Source: an uncultured Bacteroidia bacterium (GTDB taxonomy: Bacteria > Bacteroidota > Bacteroidia > Bacteroidales > UBA932). Taken from it: a DNA stretch of 64,000 nt. The notes under the pieces were generated by a model. It did not search any database. It saw only the letters and a program-made list of their open reading frames with translations, and was not told the origin of the DNA. Both the position numbers and the translations under genes were made by a program. Positions 51,384 to 60,145 of this stretch are shown here, one piece after another (position 1 is the stretch's first letter; each line of letters begins with the position of its first letter). The DNA lies in NCBI GenBank assembly GCA_902774145.1, contig CACYHC010000015.1:1-64000 (forward strand), in the 5' to 3' direction.

Positions 51384-53318
51384 TCATAGCGGTTGGATTT
51401 GCGGGCCGAATTCCTTGTACTCATCCACAAGGGTGAATGCTCCGGTAGCGGTGTCGAAACTCGCAATCGGATTCATATCGAGCGTGGTGACATTGCTCAG
51501 GCCGCTCTTGTCCTTGGCGTCCGATATGGTCCAACTCTTGCCTCCGGCAAGTGTTCCGTAGCAGTAATTGTCGGAGGCCGTACCCTCATAGTTGGCTTTG
51601 TTGTCGTCGGTAGGCTGTCCGAATTTCAGGAACTTGGCATTGCTGCCAATGTTGGTGCCGTCTGCAACCCATGCGATATTGCCCGTTACTTCGGCGGAAG
51701 AAATGTTCCACGAGCGGAAGTAGCCGTTGGATGCCGCGATATTATAGAACAGGTTGTTGCTCAGGAAGAGCGCCTGGGTGCCTGAATCATCGGTGATGGA
51801 GGCACTGGTGTCGAATATCTGGCTGTTCAGGGCTGTTGCGCTGGAGGTGTAGAACACGTTGTCCGTAAAAGCGAAAAACTCATAGCTTGCAAGGCTTGTT
51901 GCCCCGGAACTGATGGCAATAAGTTTTACCGATGCCGCATCGAACTCGAAACGGTTTCCCGTGAACAAGATATTCTTTACCCCCTTGGCGAGGTAGGAGC
52001 TGTTGGGGGTATAGACGGACCTTGTAATGTTCCGTACATCGCAGCTATAGAAGCTCAGTTCATCCGCGTCAGAGTCGTTGTCTTTCTTGGTGATGAATTG
52101 TCCGCTTGTCATAGCCGCCATATCCACAATGAGGTTGTCGAAGATCAGCGACCCTGATTTCAGCAGGAAGGATTTGCCGCTTGTCCCGGTATATGTGGCT
52201 GGATGTGCGGGGTCGTTGCTGGCAAGAACCACTCTATCCGTAACGGTGACTTCCGAGCTGTTCGTGATGCTCGCGGAGGCTTCCAGGAAGATGACCCCCG
52301 TGATTCCGGTCTTGAAATTCGTGCCCGTTTTAAGCAGCGTCGCATCTCCGTCCGTCGCCTTGTTGTAGGTCATGCCGGCAATGAGGACATCGAATCCGGC
52401 ATTGTACACGGCGTACCGGTCATAAGCGAAGGTGACGTTTGCATCGCTGAAACGTCCCAGGGGATAGAGGGTCTTCCGGGCGATTTGAAGGTCACGGCTT
52501 CCCGTGCGGCTTGCCACCTGGGCATCCTCGGTGATAAGTTTTGCCGTAAAGCCTTCCTGGGAATTGCTCCCCGTATGGCGCACGCTCACATAATAAGTTT
52601 CCCCTTTCACAAAAGCGGAGCCCTTTTCAGCCTTGAGACTCACATCCTTGTAATTCGGGGTCCCGGTACTAACACTGCTGGGACCGGAAGCACCTACGGG
52701 ATTATTAAAAGTCGTCCGTCCAGTCATCGGACGGCTTCCGGAAAATTCCGCATAGACCACATTGTCATAATCCACGCTGAAACTCAGCAGCGCGCCGATC
52801 AGGCGGAAGCGGATGGAAGGATTCGGCGTCTCTCCGGTAATCTCTGCGGAGCCGACCGACACGAGCGCCTCCGGGTCGAAACTTCCTGCGACTGCCGTCT
52901 GCTCCCGGGGAAAATCTATCTCGCATGCACCTGTCTCGACATTGGCACTGATCGCCGCGGAATAGGGATAAATGGCGATAAAGCGGGTGGCACCCTCGCT
53001 CACCGTACCGGAGAAGGAGGTCCGGGCTCCGTCTTCGTCCGCCGTAAATACATTGGGCGTGGAGGACAGGTTGTCATAGACGGCAATCCTGTCGCCCTTC
53101 TTCCATGCAAAAGTGAGTTTTTTGTTTTCGGTATCGACCGTCCCCACCTCCAGTTTTGAAGCGTCCGCGTTTTCCAGTTCTTCGTCCAGACTGATGGTCG
53201 CGTTGAACGTCATGGGGACTTTGGCCGTCTCGGGGCCGTAGGGATTCTCCTTTTCAACGGTCTGGCAGGAAACGAATGCCGCCAGCACCAGGGCTGAGAA
53301 TAAATAAATCTTTTTCAT
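51384..53318 (-). CDS. Fimbrillin-like / beta-helix surface lipoprotein
   Basis: A 644-aa lipoprotein (MKKIYLFSALVLAAFVSC lipobox, Cys18). Residues ~40-310 resemble fimbrillin-like domains (FIAIYPYSAAI, FRLIGALLSFSV). From ~330 the sequence resembles right-handed beta-helix proteins of the DUF4957/DUF5123 type that accompany PL6 lyases (repeats such as LIFDNLIVD and ILFTGNRFEF). It is likely a surface glycan-binding partner of the alginate locus. The TGA at 51384-51386 is followed in frame by a lyase-like domain. Confidence 0.75.
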   Translation of the reverse strand: MKKIYLFSALVLAAFVSCQTVEKENPYGPETAKVPMTFNATISLDEELENADASKLEVGTVDTENKKLTFAWKKGDRIAVYDNLSSTPNVFTADEDGARTSFSGTVSEGATRFIAIYPYSAAISANVETGACEIDFPREQTAVAGSFDPEALVSVGSAEITGETPNPSIRFRLIGALLSFSVDYDNVVYAEFSGSRPMTGRTTFNNPVGASGPSSVSTGTPNYKDVSLKAEKGSAFVKGETYYVSVRHTGSNSQEGFTAKLITEDAQVASRTGSRDLQIARKTLYPLGRFSDANVTFAYDRYAVYNAGFDVLIAGMTYNKATDGDATLLKTGTNFKTGITGVIFLEASASITNSSEVTVTDRVVLASNDPAHPATYTGTSGKSFLLKSGSLIFDNLIVDMAAMTSGQFITKKDNDSDADELSFYSCDVRNITRSVYTPNSSYLAKGVKNILFTGNRFEFDAASVKLIAISSGATSLASYEFFAFTDNVFYTSSATALNSQIFDTSASITDDSGTQALFLSNNLFYNIAASNGYFRSWNISSAEVTGNIAWVADGTNIGSNAKFLKFGQPTDDNKANYEGTASDNYCYGTLAGGKSWTISDAKDKSGLSNVTTLDMNPIASFDTATGAFTLVDEYKEFGPQIQPL

Positions 53319-53331
53319 AGCTGCATTCATT

Positions 53332-53466
53332 TTACCATTCATATTCATCTTCGATGGTCACGTCTTCCACGGCGCTGTTCGTATAGTTGCCGCTCGTACA
53401 GCTGATAGCCTTATTCCCGATAATCAGAGGATTGGCATCAGGACTCTGGTATTCTTTTCTTTTCAT
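53332..53466 (-). CDS. Small hypothetical protein (44 aa)
   Basis: A 44-codon open frame from ATG 53466 to TAA 53332, between the SDR gene (12 bp upstream) and the lipoprotein gene (13 bp downstream) on the same strand. It starts MKRKEYQSPDANPLIIGNK, has one Cys, and ends in an acidic tail with EYEW. No signal peptide or recognised family. Tight operonic spacing supports it; the short length keeps confidence modest. Confidence 0.45.
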   Translation of the reverse strand: MKRKEYQSPDANPLIIGNKAISCTSGNYTNSAVEDVTIEDEYEW

Positions 53467-53478
53467 GTCCGGATGGGA

Positions 53479-54234
53479 TTACGAGAAGAGGACTCCTCCG
53501 TTGATGTCGATGGCGGTGCCGGTAATGTATGAGGATTCTTCGCAGGCGAGGAAGCAGACCAGGTCGGCGACTTCGCGGGCTTCGCCTTCGCGCCGCAGGG
53601 GAGCGGTATTGTGCAGGTTCTGACGGGCTTCGGGTTTGGTAAAGCGGTCGTGGAACGAGGTATTGATCATACCGGGGGCGAGCGCATTCACGCGGATGCC
53701 CTGGGGGCCGAGTTCCTTGGCCATGGAGCGGGTGTGGCACATGACGGCCGCCTTCGCGGTAGCGTACATGGATGCGCCCGGACCGCCGCCGTCGCGTGCA
53801 GCCTGCGACGAGAAGTTGACGATGGAACCGCCTTCGGTCATCATGGGAACGGCCTCGCGGGTGCAGAGGAATACGCTGCGCATATTCACGTCCATCAGGA
53901 AATCATACCATTTCTCGTCCTGCTCGGTGATGAGTTTGCGTCCGACGATGCCGCCCACCACGTTCACCAGCACATGCAGGGTAGGGCCGAATGCTTCGGC
54001 GGCCTTGGCGAAGAGATTCTTCACGTCGGCGGCCTTGGTCATGTCGCCCTGTACGGCGATGGCCTGCCCGCCGTCCTTCTTGATCATTTCGAGGGTTTCC
54101 TTGGCATCGGCTTCATTGTCGAAGTAATTGAGGCATACCTTTGCCCCTTCCAATGCAAGTTTCACAGAGATTGCCCGCCCCAGATCGCGGGCGCCACCGG
54201 TCACGATGGCTACTTTTCCTTCAAGTCTTTTCAT
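53479..54234 (-). CDS. SDR-family reductase, likely DEH reductase
   Basis: A 251-aa short-chain dehydrogenase. The NAD(P) motif is TGGARDLGR (residues 10-18), NVVGG is at the NNAG position, and the catalytic Ser and YATAK (Tyr-x3-Lys) are present. In alginate loci the SDR reduces 4-deoxy-L-erythro-5-hexoseulose uronate (DEH) to KDG; the function here is inferred from that setting. ATG 54234 fits the family start (MKRLEGKVAIVTGG). Confidence 0.85.
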   Translation of the reverse strand: MKRLEGKVAIVTGGARDLGRAISVKLALEGAKVCLNYFDNEADAKETLEMIKKDGGQAIAVQGDMTKAADVKNLFAKAAEAFGPTLHVLVNVVGGIVGRKLITEQDEKWYDFLMDVNMRSVFLCTREAVPMMTEGGSIVNFSSQAARDGGGPGASMYATAKAAVMCHTRSMAKELGPQGIRVNALAPGMINTSFHDRFTKPEARQNLHNTAPLRREGEAREVADLVCFLACEESSYITGTAIDINGGVLFS

Positions 54235-54313
54235 TTTTTTATCTTTAATTGGTTTGGTTGTATCTTGATTTCTGCTAGGTACGCAAATGGCTGAAGCCTC
54301 GGTGCCCGGCGAT

Positions 54314-55621
54314 TTACTGCCGGTCTGCATCATGCTGGATTTTTCCGCCGAAGCAGAACACGCAGATCAGGCTCAGCGGCACGAGGGAGGCCCCCATGAT
54401 GAAGAAGGGCGTCCAGTTGTCTCCCGCCGTCAGCATCGGGATAAAGACCATCGTAAGGATGGTGCCGAGGACGGCGGCCGCACCGCCGAGCCCGGCCAGC
54501 GAGCCGATGCTCTTTCCCGTGTACATGTCACCGGGGAGCGTCTGGATATTGTTGATGGTGAACTGGTAGCCGAAAAGGATGACCGCCATCACGCTCACCG
54601 CCACCATGGGCTCCTGCACGAAGGCCACATAAATCAGCGACGGCAGCAGGATCACCGCACCGATCAGGATGGCAGCCTTGCGGGCGAATCCCACGCTGCG
54701 CCCCTTGTGGATAAAGTGGCTTGAGACCCAGCCTCCGGCAAGCGACCCCAGCGCGGCTCCTACATAGGGAATCCACATGTGGGTTGCCAGTTGTTTGATA
54801 TCCATCCCGTATTTCTGTCCCAGATAGATGGGCAGCCAGGTGACGAACATCCACCAGATGGGATCCAGGAAGAAACGGCCGAGAATCACGGCGTAGCTTT
54901 TGCGGCGGGACAGCAGCTGTCCCCAGCTCAGGCCCTTGTCGTTGCTTACCTTGCATTCGGGCTGGCCGTTGACGATATACTCCTTCTCCTCTTCCGTAAT
55001 CCAGGGATGCTCCTTGGGGCCTTTCTTATTGACCAGCAGCCACGGAACCACCCAGAGGGGAGCAAGCACGCCGATGGCGACAAAGGTCCACTTCCAGCCC
55101 ACGGCGGCATAGATAAGCGCGATGAGGATGGGCGCAAGGATGGCACCGAGGGAGGCTCCTGCATTGAAGAATCCCTGGGCCATGGCCCTCTCTTTCTGCG
55201 GGAACCACTCGGCATTGCTCTTGACGGCTCCGGGCCACGGGCCAGCGACGCCGAGTCCCAGGCCGGCGCGGAATCCGGCGATCGACTTCACGCCTCCGGC
55301 GAAGGAAGTGAGCAGGTCGGAGATACCCCACACAATCGCCGAGATCGTGAATCCCTTGCGCGTACCGATCTTGTCGTACAGTTTTCCGGAGAAAAGCTGC
55401 GACAGGCCGTACGCAACCATGAACACCATATTGATGTCGCGGAAAAGTTTCTTGCTGAGGTCGTTGAACTCGGTTTCGCTCAGCCCTTCGGTGTTGATGA
55501 GCCCCAAATCTTCCACGATTTTGGCCCACATGATGCCGAGGGTGTTGCGGTCCAGGTAGTTAATGATGGTGACGAGCACGATAAGGCCCAGGACCCACCA
55601 TCTCATTCCTTTGATTTTCAT
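54314..55621 (-). CDS. MFS transporter, hexuronate (ACS) type
   Basis: A 435-aa major facilitator with 12 predicted helices. NYLDRNTLG in helix 1 and GVAGPWPGAVKSNAEWFPQKERAMAQG near helix 4-5 are typical of the anion:cation symporter (ACS) hexuronate group. It should import unsaturated uronates or DEH from the periplasm. It starts 4 nt after the kdgF stop. Confidence 0.88.
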   Translation of the reverse strand: MKIKGMRWWVLGLIVLVTIINYLDRNTLGIMWAKIVEDLGLINTEGLSETEFNDLSKKLFRDINMVFMVAYGLSQLFSGKLYDKIGTRKGFTISAIVWGISDLLTSFAGGVKSIAGFRAGLGLGVAGPWPGAVKSNAEWFPQKERAMAQGFFNAGASLGAILAPILIALIYAAVGWKWTFVAIGVLAPLWVVPWLLVNKKGPKEHPWITEEEKEYIVNGQPECKVSNDKGLSWGQLLSRRKSYAVILGRFFLDPIWWMFVTWLPIYLGQKYGMDIKQLATHMWIPYVGAALGSLAGGWVSSHFIHKGRSVGFARKAAILIGAVILLPSLIYVAFVQEPMVAVSVMAVILFGYQFTINNIQTLPGDMYTGKSIGSLAGLGGAAAVLGTILTMVFIPMLTAGDNWTPFFIMGASLVPLSLICVFCFGGKIQHDADRQ

Positions 55622-55625
55622 ACCC

Positions 55626-55970
55626 TTACTTCTTTAGGAAGTCCGCCCGGTGGGGCGAGAAGATATCGATGAGCACGCCTTCCTCGAGGCAGACGCATCC
55701 GTGCAGTTCGTCGGGGGCCACATAATACCCGTCGCCCGCCTTCAGCACTTTCTTCTTGCGTCCGATGGTGAGTTCGAACTTGCCGCTCTCCACATAGGTG
55801 GCCTGGCTGTGATAATGCTCGTGCATCTGGCCTATGGCACCCTTGTCAAAGTGCACCTTGACCACCATCAACTGGCCGTCATAACCCATAATCTGGCGTT
55901 TTACGCCCTCGCCGGCCTTCTCCCAGGGGAGGTTGGCGCCGATCTGAAAAGTTTCGCTTCTCGTCTTCAT
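55626..55970 (-). CDS. kdgF: KdgF-like cupin (uronate ring opening)
   Basis: A 114-aa single-domain cupin. The metal motif is GQMHEHYHSQATYVESGKFE, and the second cupin box is DGYYVAPDELHG. KdgF converts 4,5-unsaturated uronate monomers from alginate or pectin to the linear keto form (DEH/DKI). Its place between PL17 and the MFS transporter fits this job. Confidence 0.88.
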   Translation of the reverse strand: MKTRSETFQIGANLPWEKAGEGVKRQIMGYDGQLMVVKVHFDKGAIGQMHEHYHSQATYVESGKFELTIGRKKKVLKAGDGYYVAPDELHGCVCLEEGVLIDIFSPHRADFLKK

Positions 55971-55979
55971 AATAAAAAG

Positions 55980-58118
55980 TTAATAATTGATTTTCATCGT
56001 ATTTGTCGCGTAATCGACCGTGGCGGTTACGCTGTTTCCTCCCTTGAAGTCATAGCGGACCTTCATGCCGGAAGCGTCGTCGCTCAGGACGGTGACTCCC
56101 GTGCAGGAACGCTCCATGTCGGAGGCCAGTTCCACCTGCAGGTCATAGTGCCCGTGCGTTTCGATGCAGGAGGCGAAGAGGTGGTTCCCGCGCCCCGTTT
56201 CCCGCAACAGGAAGGAGGGCTCGCTGCGCAGGTTGAAGTCCGGGTCGTTCGCGCCGGAGCGCAGCAGGTAAATCTGCGAGTCCATCGTCGTGGCGGTGGT
56301 GATGCTGTAGAGTTTCGTGCCGCAGATCCAGGTGTAGGAAGTGCAGTCCTTGCCGCCCTTCGCTTCGGCTTCCACCCACAGGTGTTTGTATCCGGGGGCG
56401 CTGCCCATCGTCCGCATCGTCTCCATCGCCCGCTGATAGGGAACGGAAAGGCTGACCATGTGCCCGTTGTAGTGGATGGGGTAGTCATAACTGTGGCTGC
56501 CTGCGCTTTCGGCCTTCAGCAGGTCGATGATCAGCGGACCGCTGAGGAAGGGAATCCGGGCGAGGCCCATCCAGCGCTGCATGCGCACGCCCGGCGTGGC
56601 CGCGGTGTCGAGGGCGGCCACATACTGGAACGCCCTGTCGTCGTCCGAATAGGCGAGCAGGACGGGGGAGTAGCGCTCGGAGATGCTGATTTTCCCCTGG
56701 AAATGGGAGGTCTCGTCCACCACCAGCGTATTGTGCGCGACGGTGGTCATCGCGTAACTCTTGTTCTCCCGGGTATAGTGGCCCTTGTTTTTGGCTTCGA
56801 TGTTTAGGAAACGGGATGCGCCATAATCGCTGATGACCTCGTTGCCGCTGTCGTACCAGGCAAAGGTGAGTTTGTCATAATGCCCGTGGCTCAGGCCGTG
56901 CGAAGTGGCCTTGAAAGTAAGGGCATCGTCATCTCCGCAGCGCAGGACGGCAAAGGCGCCGTCATGGCCCTCAGGCCCGTCGGTATATAGTCCACTGCGG
57001 AAAACGGGATCTTTTGCCTGTCCGGCGGCAAGGTCCAACGCGGTACGGAAGCCCGCATCGGAGACGTTGACCTGTTTCTGATAGTCCCGTACGATGCTGA
57101 GCAGATAATCCTTGGAGGGGCAGTTGGCATAGACCACATCCGTGGCGCAAATCAGTTCCTGCGCCCAGTATCCTTTCTGTAGGGCGTCGTTGAAATGGAA
57201 GAATTCTCCGTGATAGGCGAGTTGTACCAGCACATCCATCGCCTTGAAAAGGATGCCGTCGCGGTATTCGAACACTTTCAGTTCCGGACGGTTGTGCTGC
57301 AGGCTCTCGGCAAAGAGCATGAAGGGCCAGATGGCATAGCGCAGATAGTAGGCGCCTTCGGTGAAATAGCCTTCCGGCGAGAAGAGACTGTCCATCTGGC
57401 GGAGGAATCCGCCGCCGGGGCGGCTGCCGTACAGGGCCTTGTCCAAAAGGGCGTCGTCGCCCATCACGATGGCCGCCATGCCCACCGCGGCCTGGGCCCA
57501 GGTGCCGTGATTGTGCATTTTGTTGAAGGTGTCCTCATTGGCGCGGTTTTCCGGCGTGCCTTCCATGATGAAGGAACAGGCGGGGCGGAATACCCCGTTC
57601 TCAATGACCTTGCGCCCGGCCGGCTTGATGGCGTCATAGACGCAGTCGTAAGCCATGGAGAGATGCACCAGCCATACGCTCTCGTTGAGCGTCTGCCAGA
57701 ACAGGCGGCCGCGGACGGGGGAGTTGGTCAGGGGATGCCAGTCCAGGGTGGGGTAGAGCTGCGCGTAGGCAAGCAGCATCTCTTCCACCTTGCGGGCGTA
57801 TTTCTTGTCTCCGCTTACCTGATAGGCAAGCCCGCAATAATACATGTCATAATAATTGCGCTTGTGCGCCTCGTGCGTGTAGCCGCCGCCCCCGTCTTTC
57901 GGGACGGGCATTTCGAGCGGACGCCCAAGGGCGGTCTGCGCCTCCGCCATGACGCGCTCGAGCGAAGCGTCGAAGAGCGGCGCCTTGTCTGCGCGCTTGC
58001 GGATGGCTTTTACGCCGTCCCGGGTAAGGGTCAGCGAGGGATGCTCCACGGATGCCGCAAGGGTGCCGAGACTCAGCGTGCCGAACAGGAGAGTAAGGAT
58101 AAAGTGCTTGATTTTCAT
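55980..58118 (-). CDS. Alginate lyase, PL17 family
   Basis: A 712-aa exolytic oligoalginate lyase with a signal peptide (to about residue 21). An N-terminal alpha-toroid holds NKMHNHGTWAQA and GYFTEGAYYLRYA (catalytic Asn/His and Tyr region). The C-terminal beta-sheet domain carries the zinc-site SHGHYDKLTFAWYD. It would release unsaturated uronate from oligosaccharides in the periplasm. Its ATG shares one base with the stop of the upstream PL6 gene. Confidence 0.92.
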   Translation of the reverse strand: MKIKHFILTLLFGTLSLGTLAASVEHPSLTLTRDGVKAIRKRADKAPLFDASLERVMAEAQTALGRPLEMPVPKDGGGGYTHEAHKRNYYDMYYCGLAYQVSGDKKYARKVEEMLLAYAQLYPTLDWHPLTNSPVRGRLFWQTLNESVWLVHLSMAYDCVYDAIKPAGRKVIENGVFRPACSFIMEGTPENRANEDTFNKMHNHGTWAQAAVGMAAIVMGDDALLDKALYGSRPGGGFLRQMDSLFSPEGYFTEGAYYLRYAIWPFMLFAESLQHNRPELKVFEYRDGILFKAMDVLVQLAYHGEFFHFNDALQKGYWAQELICATDVVYANCPSKDYLLSIVRDYQKQVNVSDAGFRTALDLAAGQAKDPVFRSGLYTDGPEGHDGAFAVLRCGDDDALTFKATSHGLSHGHYDKLTFAWYDSGNEVISDYGASRFLNIEAKNKGHYTRENKSYAMTTVAHNTLVVDETSHFQGKISISERYSPVLLAYSDDDRAFQYVAALDTAATPGVRMQRWMGLARIPFLSGPLIIDLLKAESAGSHSYDYPIHYNGHMVSLSVPYQRAMETMRTMGSAPGYKHLWVEAEAKGGKDCTSYTWICGTKLYSITTATTMDSQIYLLRSGANDPDFNLRSEPSFLLRETGRGNHLFASCIETHGHYDLQVELASDMERSCTGVTVLSDDASGMKVRYDFKGGNSVTATVDYATNTMKINY

Positions 58119-60145
58119 TATCTTCCATTTTTAAGGATGGGGCCGGATTGGAAGAACCGGTTCCCCTTCAATGTAATCTTTTCCCAGGGGGCTTCGTCAA
58201 GCCGTATGCTGTAGCCGCCCCTGCCGCTGGCGTTAAAACGGCAGGAACTGATTTCCAGCACCTGTGCACCGATAATCTGGAGCACGGACCCGCGCACCTT
58301 GTTGCAGCAGTCGTCGAAACTGCAATCCCGGACCGTGACATACGGACCGGCGGTGCTCTCATCGCTTCCGCCGCGCCGGATATTCACCGGAATGCCGAGG
58401 ATCCGTTCGAAGTGACAGCCTTCAATCAGCATATCGTCCGCATTGTATCTGCCTTTGTCCTCCGTTTCAGCGGCAAAGTTGACCGCATCTCCGCTGAGGG
58501 CGCTGAAATGGCAGTTCCGCAGGGTTACGGAGGTGGCAAAGGTCCCTTTCCCGCCCTTTACGGGCACGAATCCGCTTTCTCCGCAGTTGCTGAAACTGCA
58601 ATCCTCGATCGTGAGGCTGTAGGGGCGGATCATCTTGGGCGCGGTGGTCACGATGGCCGATGCCAGGCTGTATCCGGGGAAGGCCTCTCCGCTGAACGAA
58701 AGTCCGCGGAGGACCGGTTCTCCGCCGTCCGCGATGGTAATGAAATTGTCTTTCGAGCGCCCTTTATACACGAATCTGGGCGAGGCGCCGTCGGCCGCGC
58801 GGATTTCCAGGGGCTTGTCGATGACGAGCGCCCTCTCAAGGACATAGAGGCCGTCTTCCAGCAGGAGGGTCGAGCCCGCGGGGGCTTCTTCCACGAGGGT
58901 GGCAAGGGCCCCTGACGGTGATGCGTTCAGGATTTTGCCCGAAGTCCGGTCGGGGGAGGGTGCCCAGTCATACCACTTGGCGCCCCTGCCGGCGGCGAGT
59001 TCTTCCAGGGAGGGTTCCTCCGCGCAGGCCTGCGGGCACACGGTATTGTCCTTCCACAGGGTGCCTGCAGGCGGAAGCGTGCGTTCAAAGTCTTCGCCCG
59101 TATTGAATTCTATGCTTTTGCAGGCGGCGAAGGTATTACCTTCGATAAGGGTGTTCTTTACCTGCATATAGCGGTTGGGGAGGGAGTTCGGCACGCCGTA
59201 CATAAGCGCGAGCGCAGAGAAGAAACGGTCTCCGGCGAGCCCCTGGAAGAGGTTGCCCAGCACCTTCTGGTCTTCGCCCACGATACGGATGCCGCCGGTA
59301 TTGCGCTTCCCGTGTCCGAAGAAACGGTTGCCCTGCGCGACGTTCCGGTCTCCGTGGCGCAGCGCCAGCACGCCCTCGCACTCGTAGAAGTCGTTGCGGG
59401 CGATCAGGTTTTCGGAAGATTTGATTGAAACTACCTCCACCTCGCCGTTGCAGCGCAGGAACAGATTGTCGCAGATACGGCTGCGGGAATTCTGCATGCA
59501 CTGGTGCGATGTGCCGACACGGATCGTCTCGGCGCCGTTGGAACCGTAAACCGGACGGGGGCCGAAGATATTGTGGTCTATGTTGTGGAAGTTCTCGTCG
59601 CATCCGTCATAATTGAGCATGACGATGAGGGTTACGCCGAGATTGAGTTTCCCGAGCAGGGAACAATGGTCCACGCTGTTGAACCTTCCGTAGAGATGTA
59701 CGTAACTGTAGGCGGTCTGGCGCGAGGCCGGGTTGCAGTCGTCCAGCACGCAGTCGTGCATGCGGCAGTGCCGGGCCAGGGAATCCCCGTCGCGGAATTC
59801 GACGATGGCGCCCGAAGATGCGGTGCAGCCCTTGAAGAGCAGTCCGCTCACTTCGAGCCCCGTTCCGCTGATGTGCAGGGAACTTTCCCCGCTGAACTGC
59901 GCTCCTCCGGGTGTGCGGGGCATCACGACGACGGGATTGTCGGCCGTCCCGCGCCCTCTCCATCTCAGATCCAGGTCCGCGTAGTCGCCGTCTTTGAGGA
60001 TAATCGTATCTCCCGGCGACGCGCTCTCCAGGACCTTGCCCGCCCGTTCGGCGGAAACGGGACATTTCCGGTCCGAACATCCGGCCGCCGCCAGCAACAG
60101 GGCCCAGAGGACGCCTGTGCGTATGATAATATGCTTTCTTACCAT
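58118..60145 (-). CDS. PL6-family alginate lyase, two-domain lipoprotein
   Basis: A 675-aa lipoprotein (lipobox AAAGC near residue 23). The N-terminal ~380 residues form a PL6 parallel beta-helix with the catalytic Lys in VVSIKSSENL (near 241) and Arg in LALRHGDRN (near 263). A second beta-helix (about 390-675) gives the full-length two-domain form known from endolytic PL6 enzymes. It probably cuts alginate at the cell surface. It overlaps the next PL6 gene by 7 nt. Confidence 0.9.
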   Translation of the reverse strand: MVRKHIIIRTGVLWALLLAAAGCSDRKCPVSAERAGKVLESASPGDTIILKDGDYADLDLRWRGRGTADNPVVVMPRTPGGAQFSGESSLHISGTGLEVSGLLFKGCTASSGAIVEFRDGDSLARHCRMHDCVLDDCNPASRQTAYSYVHLYGRFNSVDHCSLLGKLNLGVTLIVMLNYDGCDENFHNIDHNIFGPRPVYGSNGAETIRVGTSHQCMQNSRSRICDNLFLRCNGEVEVVSIKSSENLIARNDFYECEGVLALRHGDRNVAQGNRFFGHGKRNTGGIRIVGEDQKVLGNLFQGLAGDRFFSALALMYGVPNSLPNRYMQVKNTLIEGNTFAACKSIEFNTGEDFERTLPPAGTLWKDNTVCPQACAEEPSLEELAAGRGAKWYDWAPSPDRTSGKILNASPSGALATLVEEAPAGSTLLLEDGLYVLERALVIDKPLEIRAADGASPRFVYKGRSKDNFITIADGGEPVLRGLSFSGEAFPGYSLASAIVTTAPKMIRPYSLTIEDCSFSNCGESGFVPVKGGKGTFATSVTLRNCHFSALSGDAVNFAAETEDKGRYNADDMLIEGCHFERILGIPVNIRRGGSDESTAGPYVTVRDCSFDDCCNKVRGSVLQIIGAQVLEISSCRFNASGRGGYSIRLDEAPWEKITLKGNRFFQSGPILKNGR

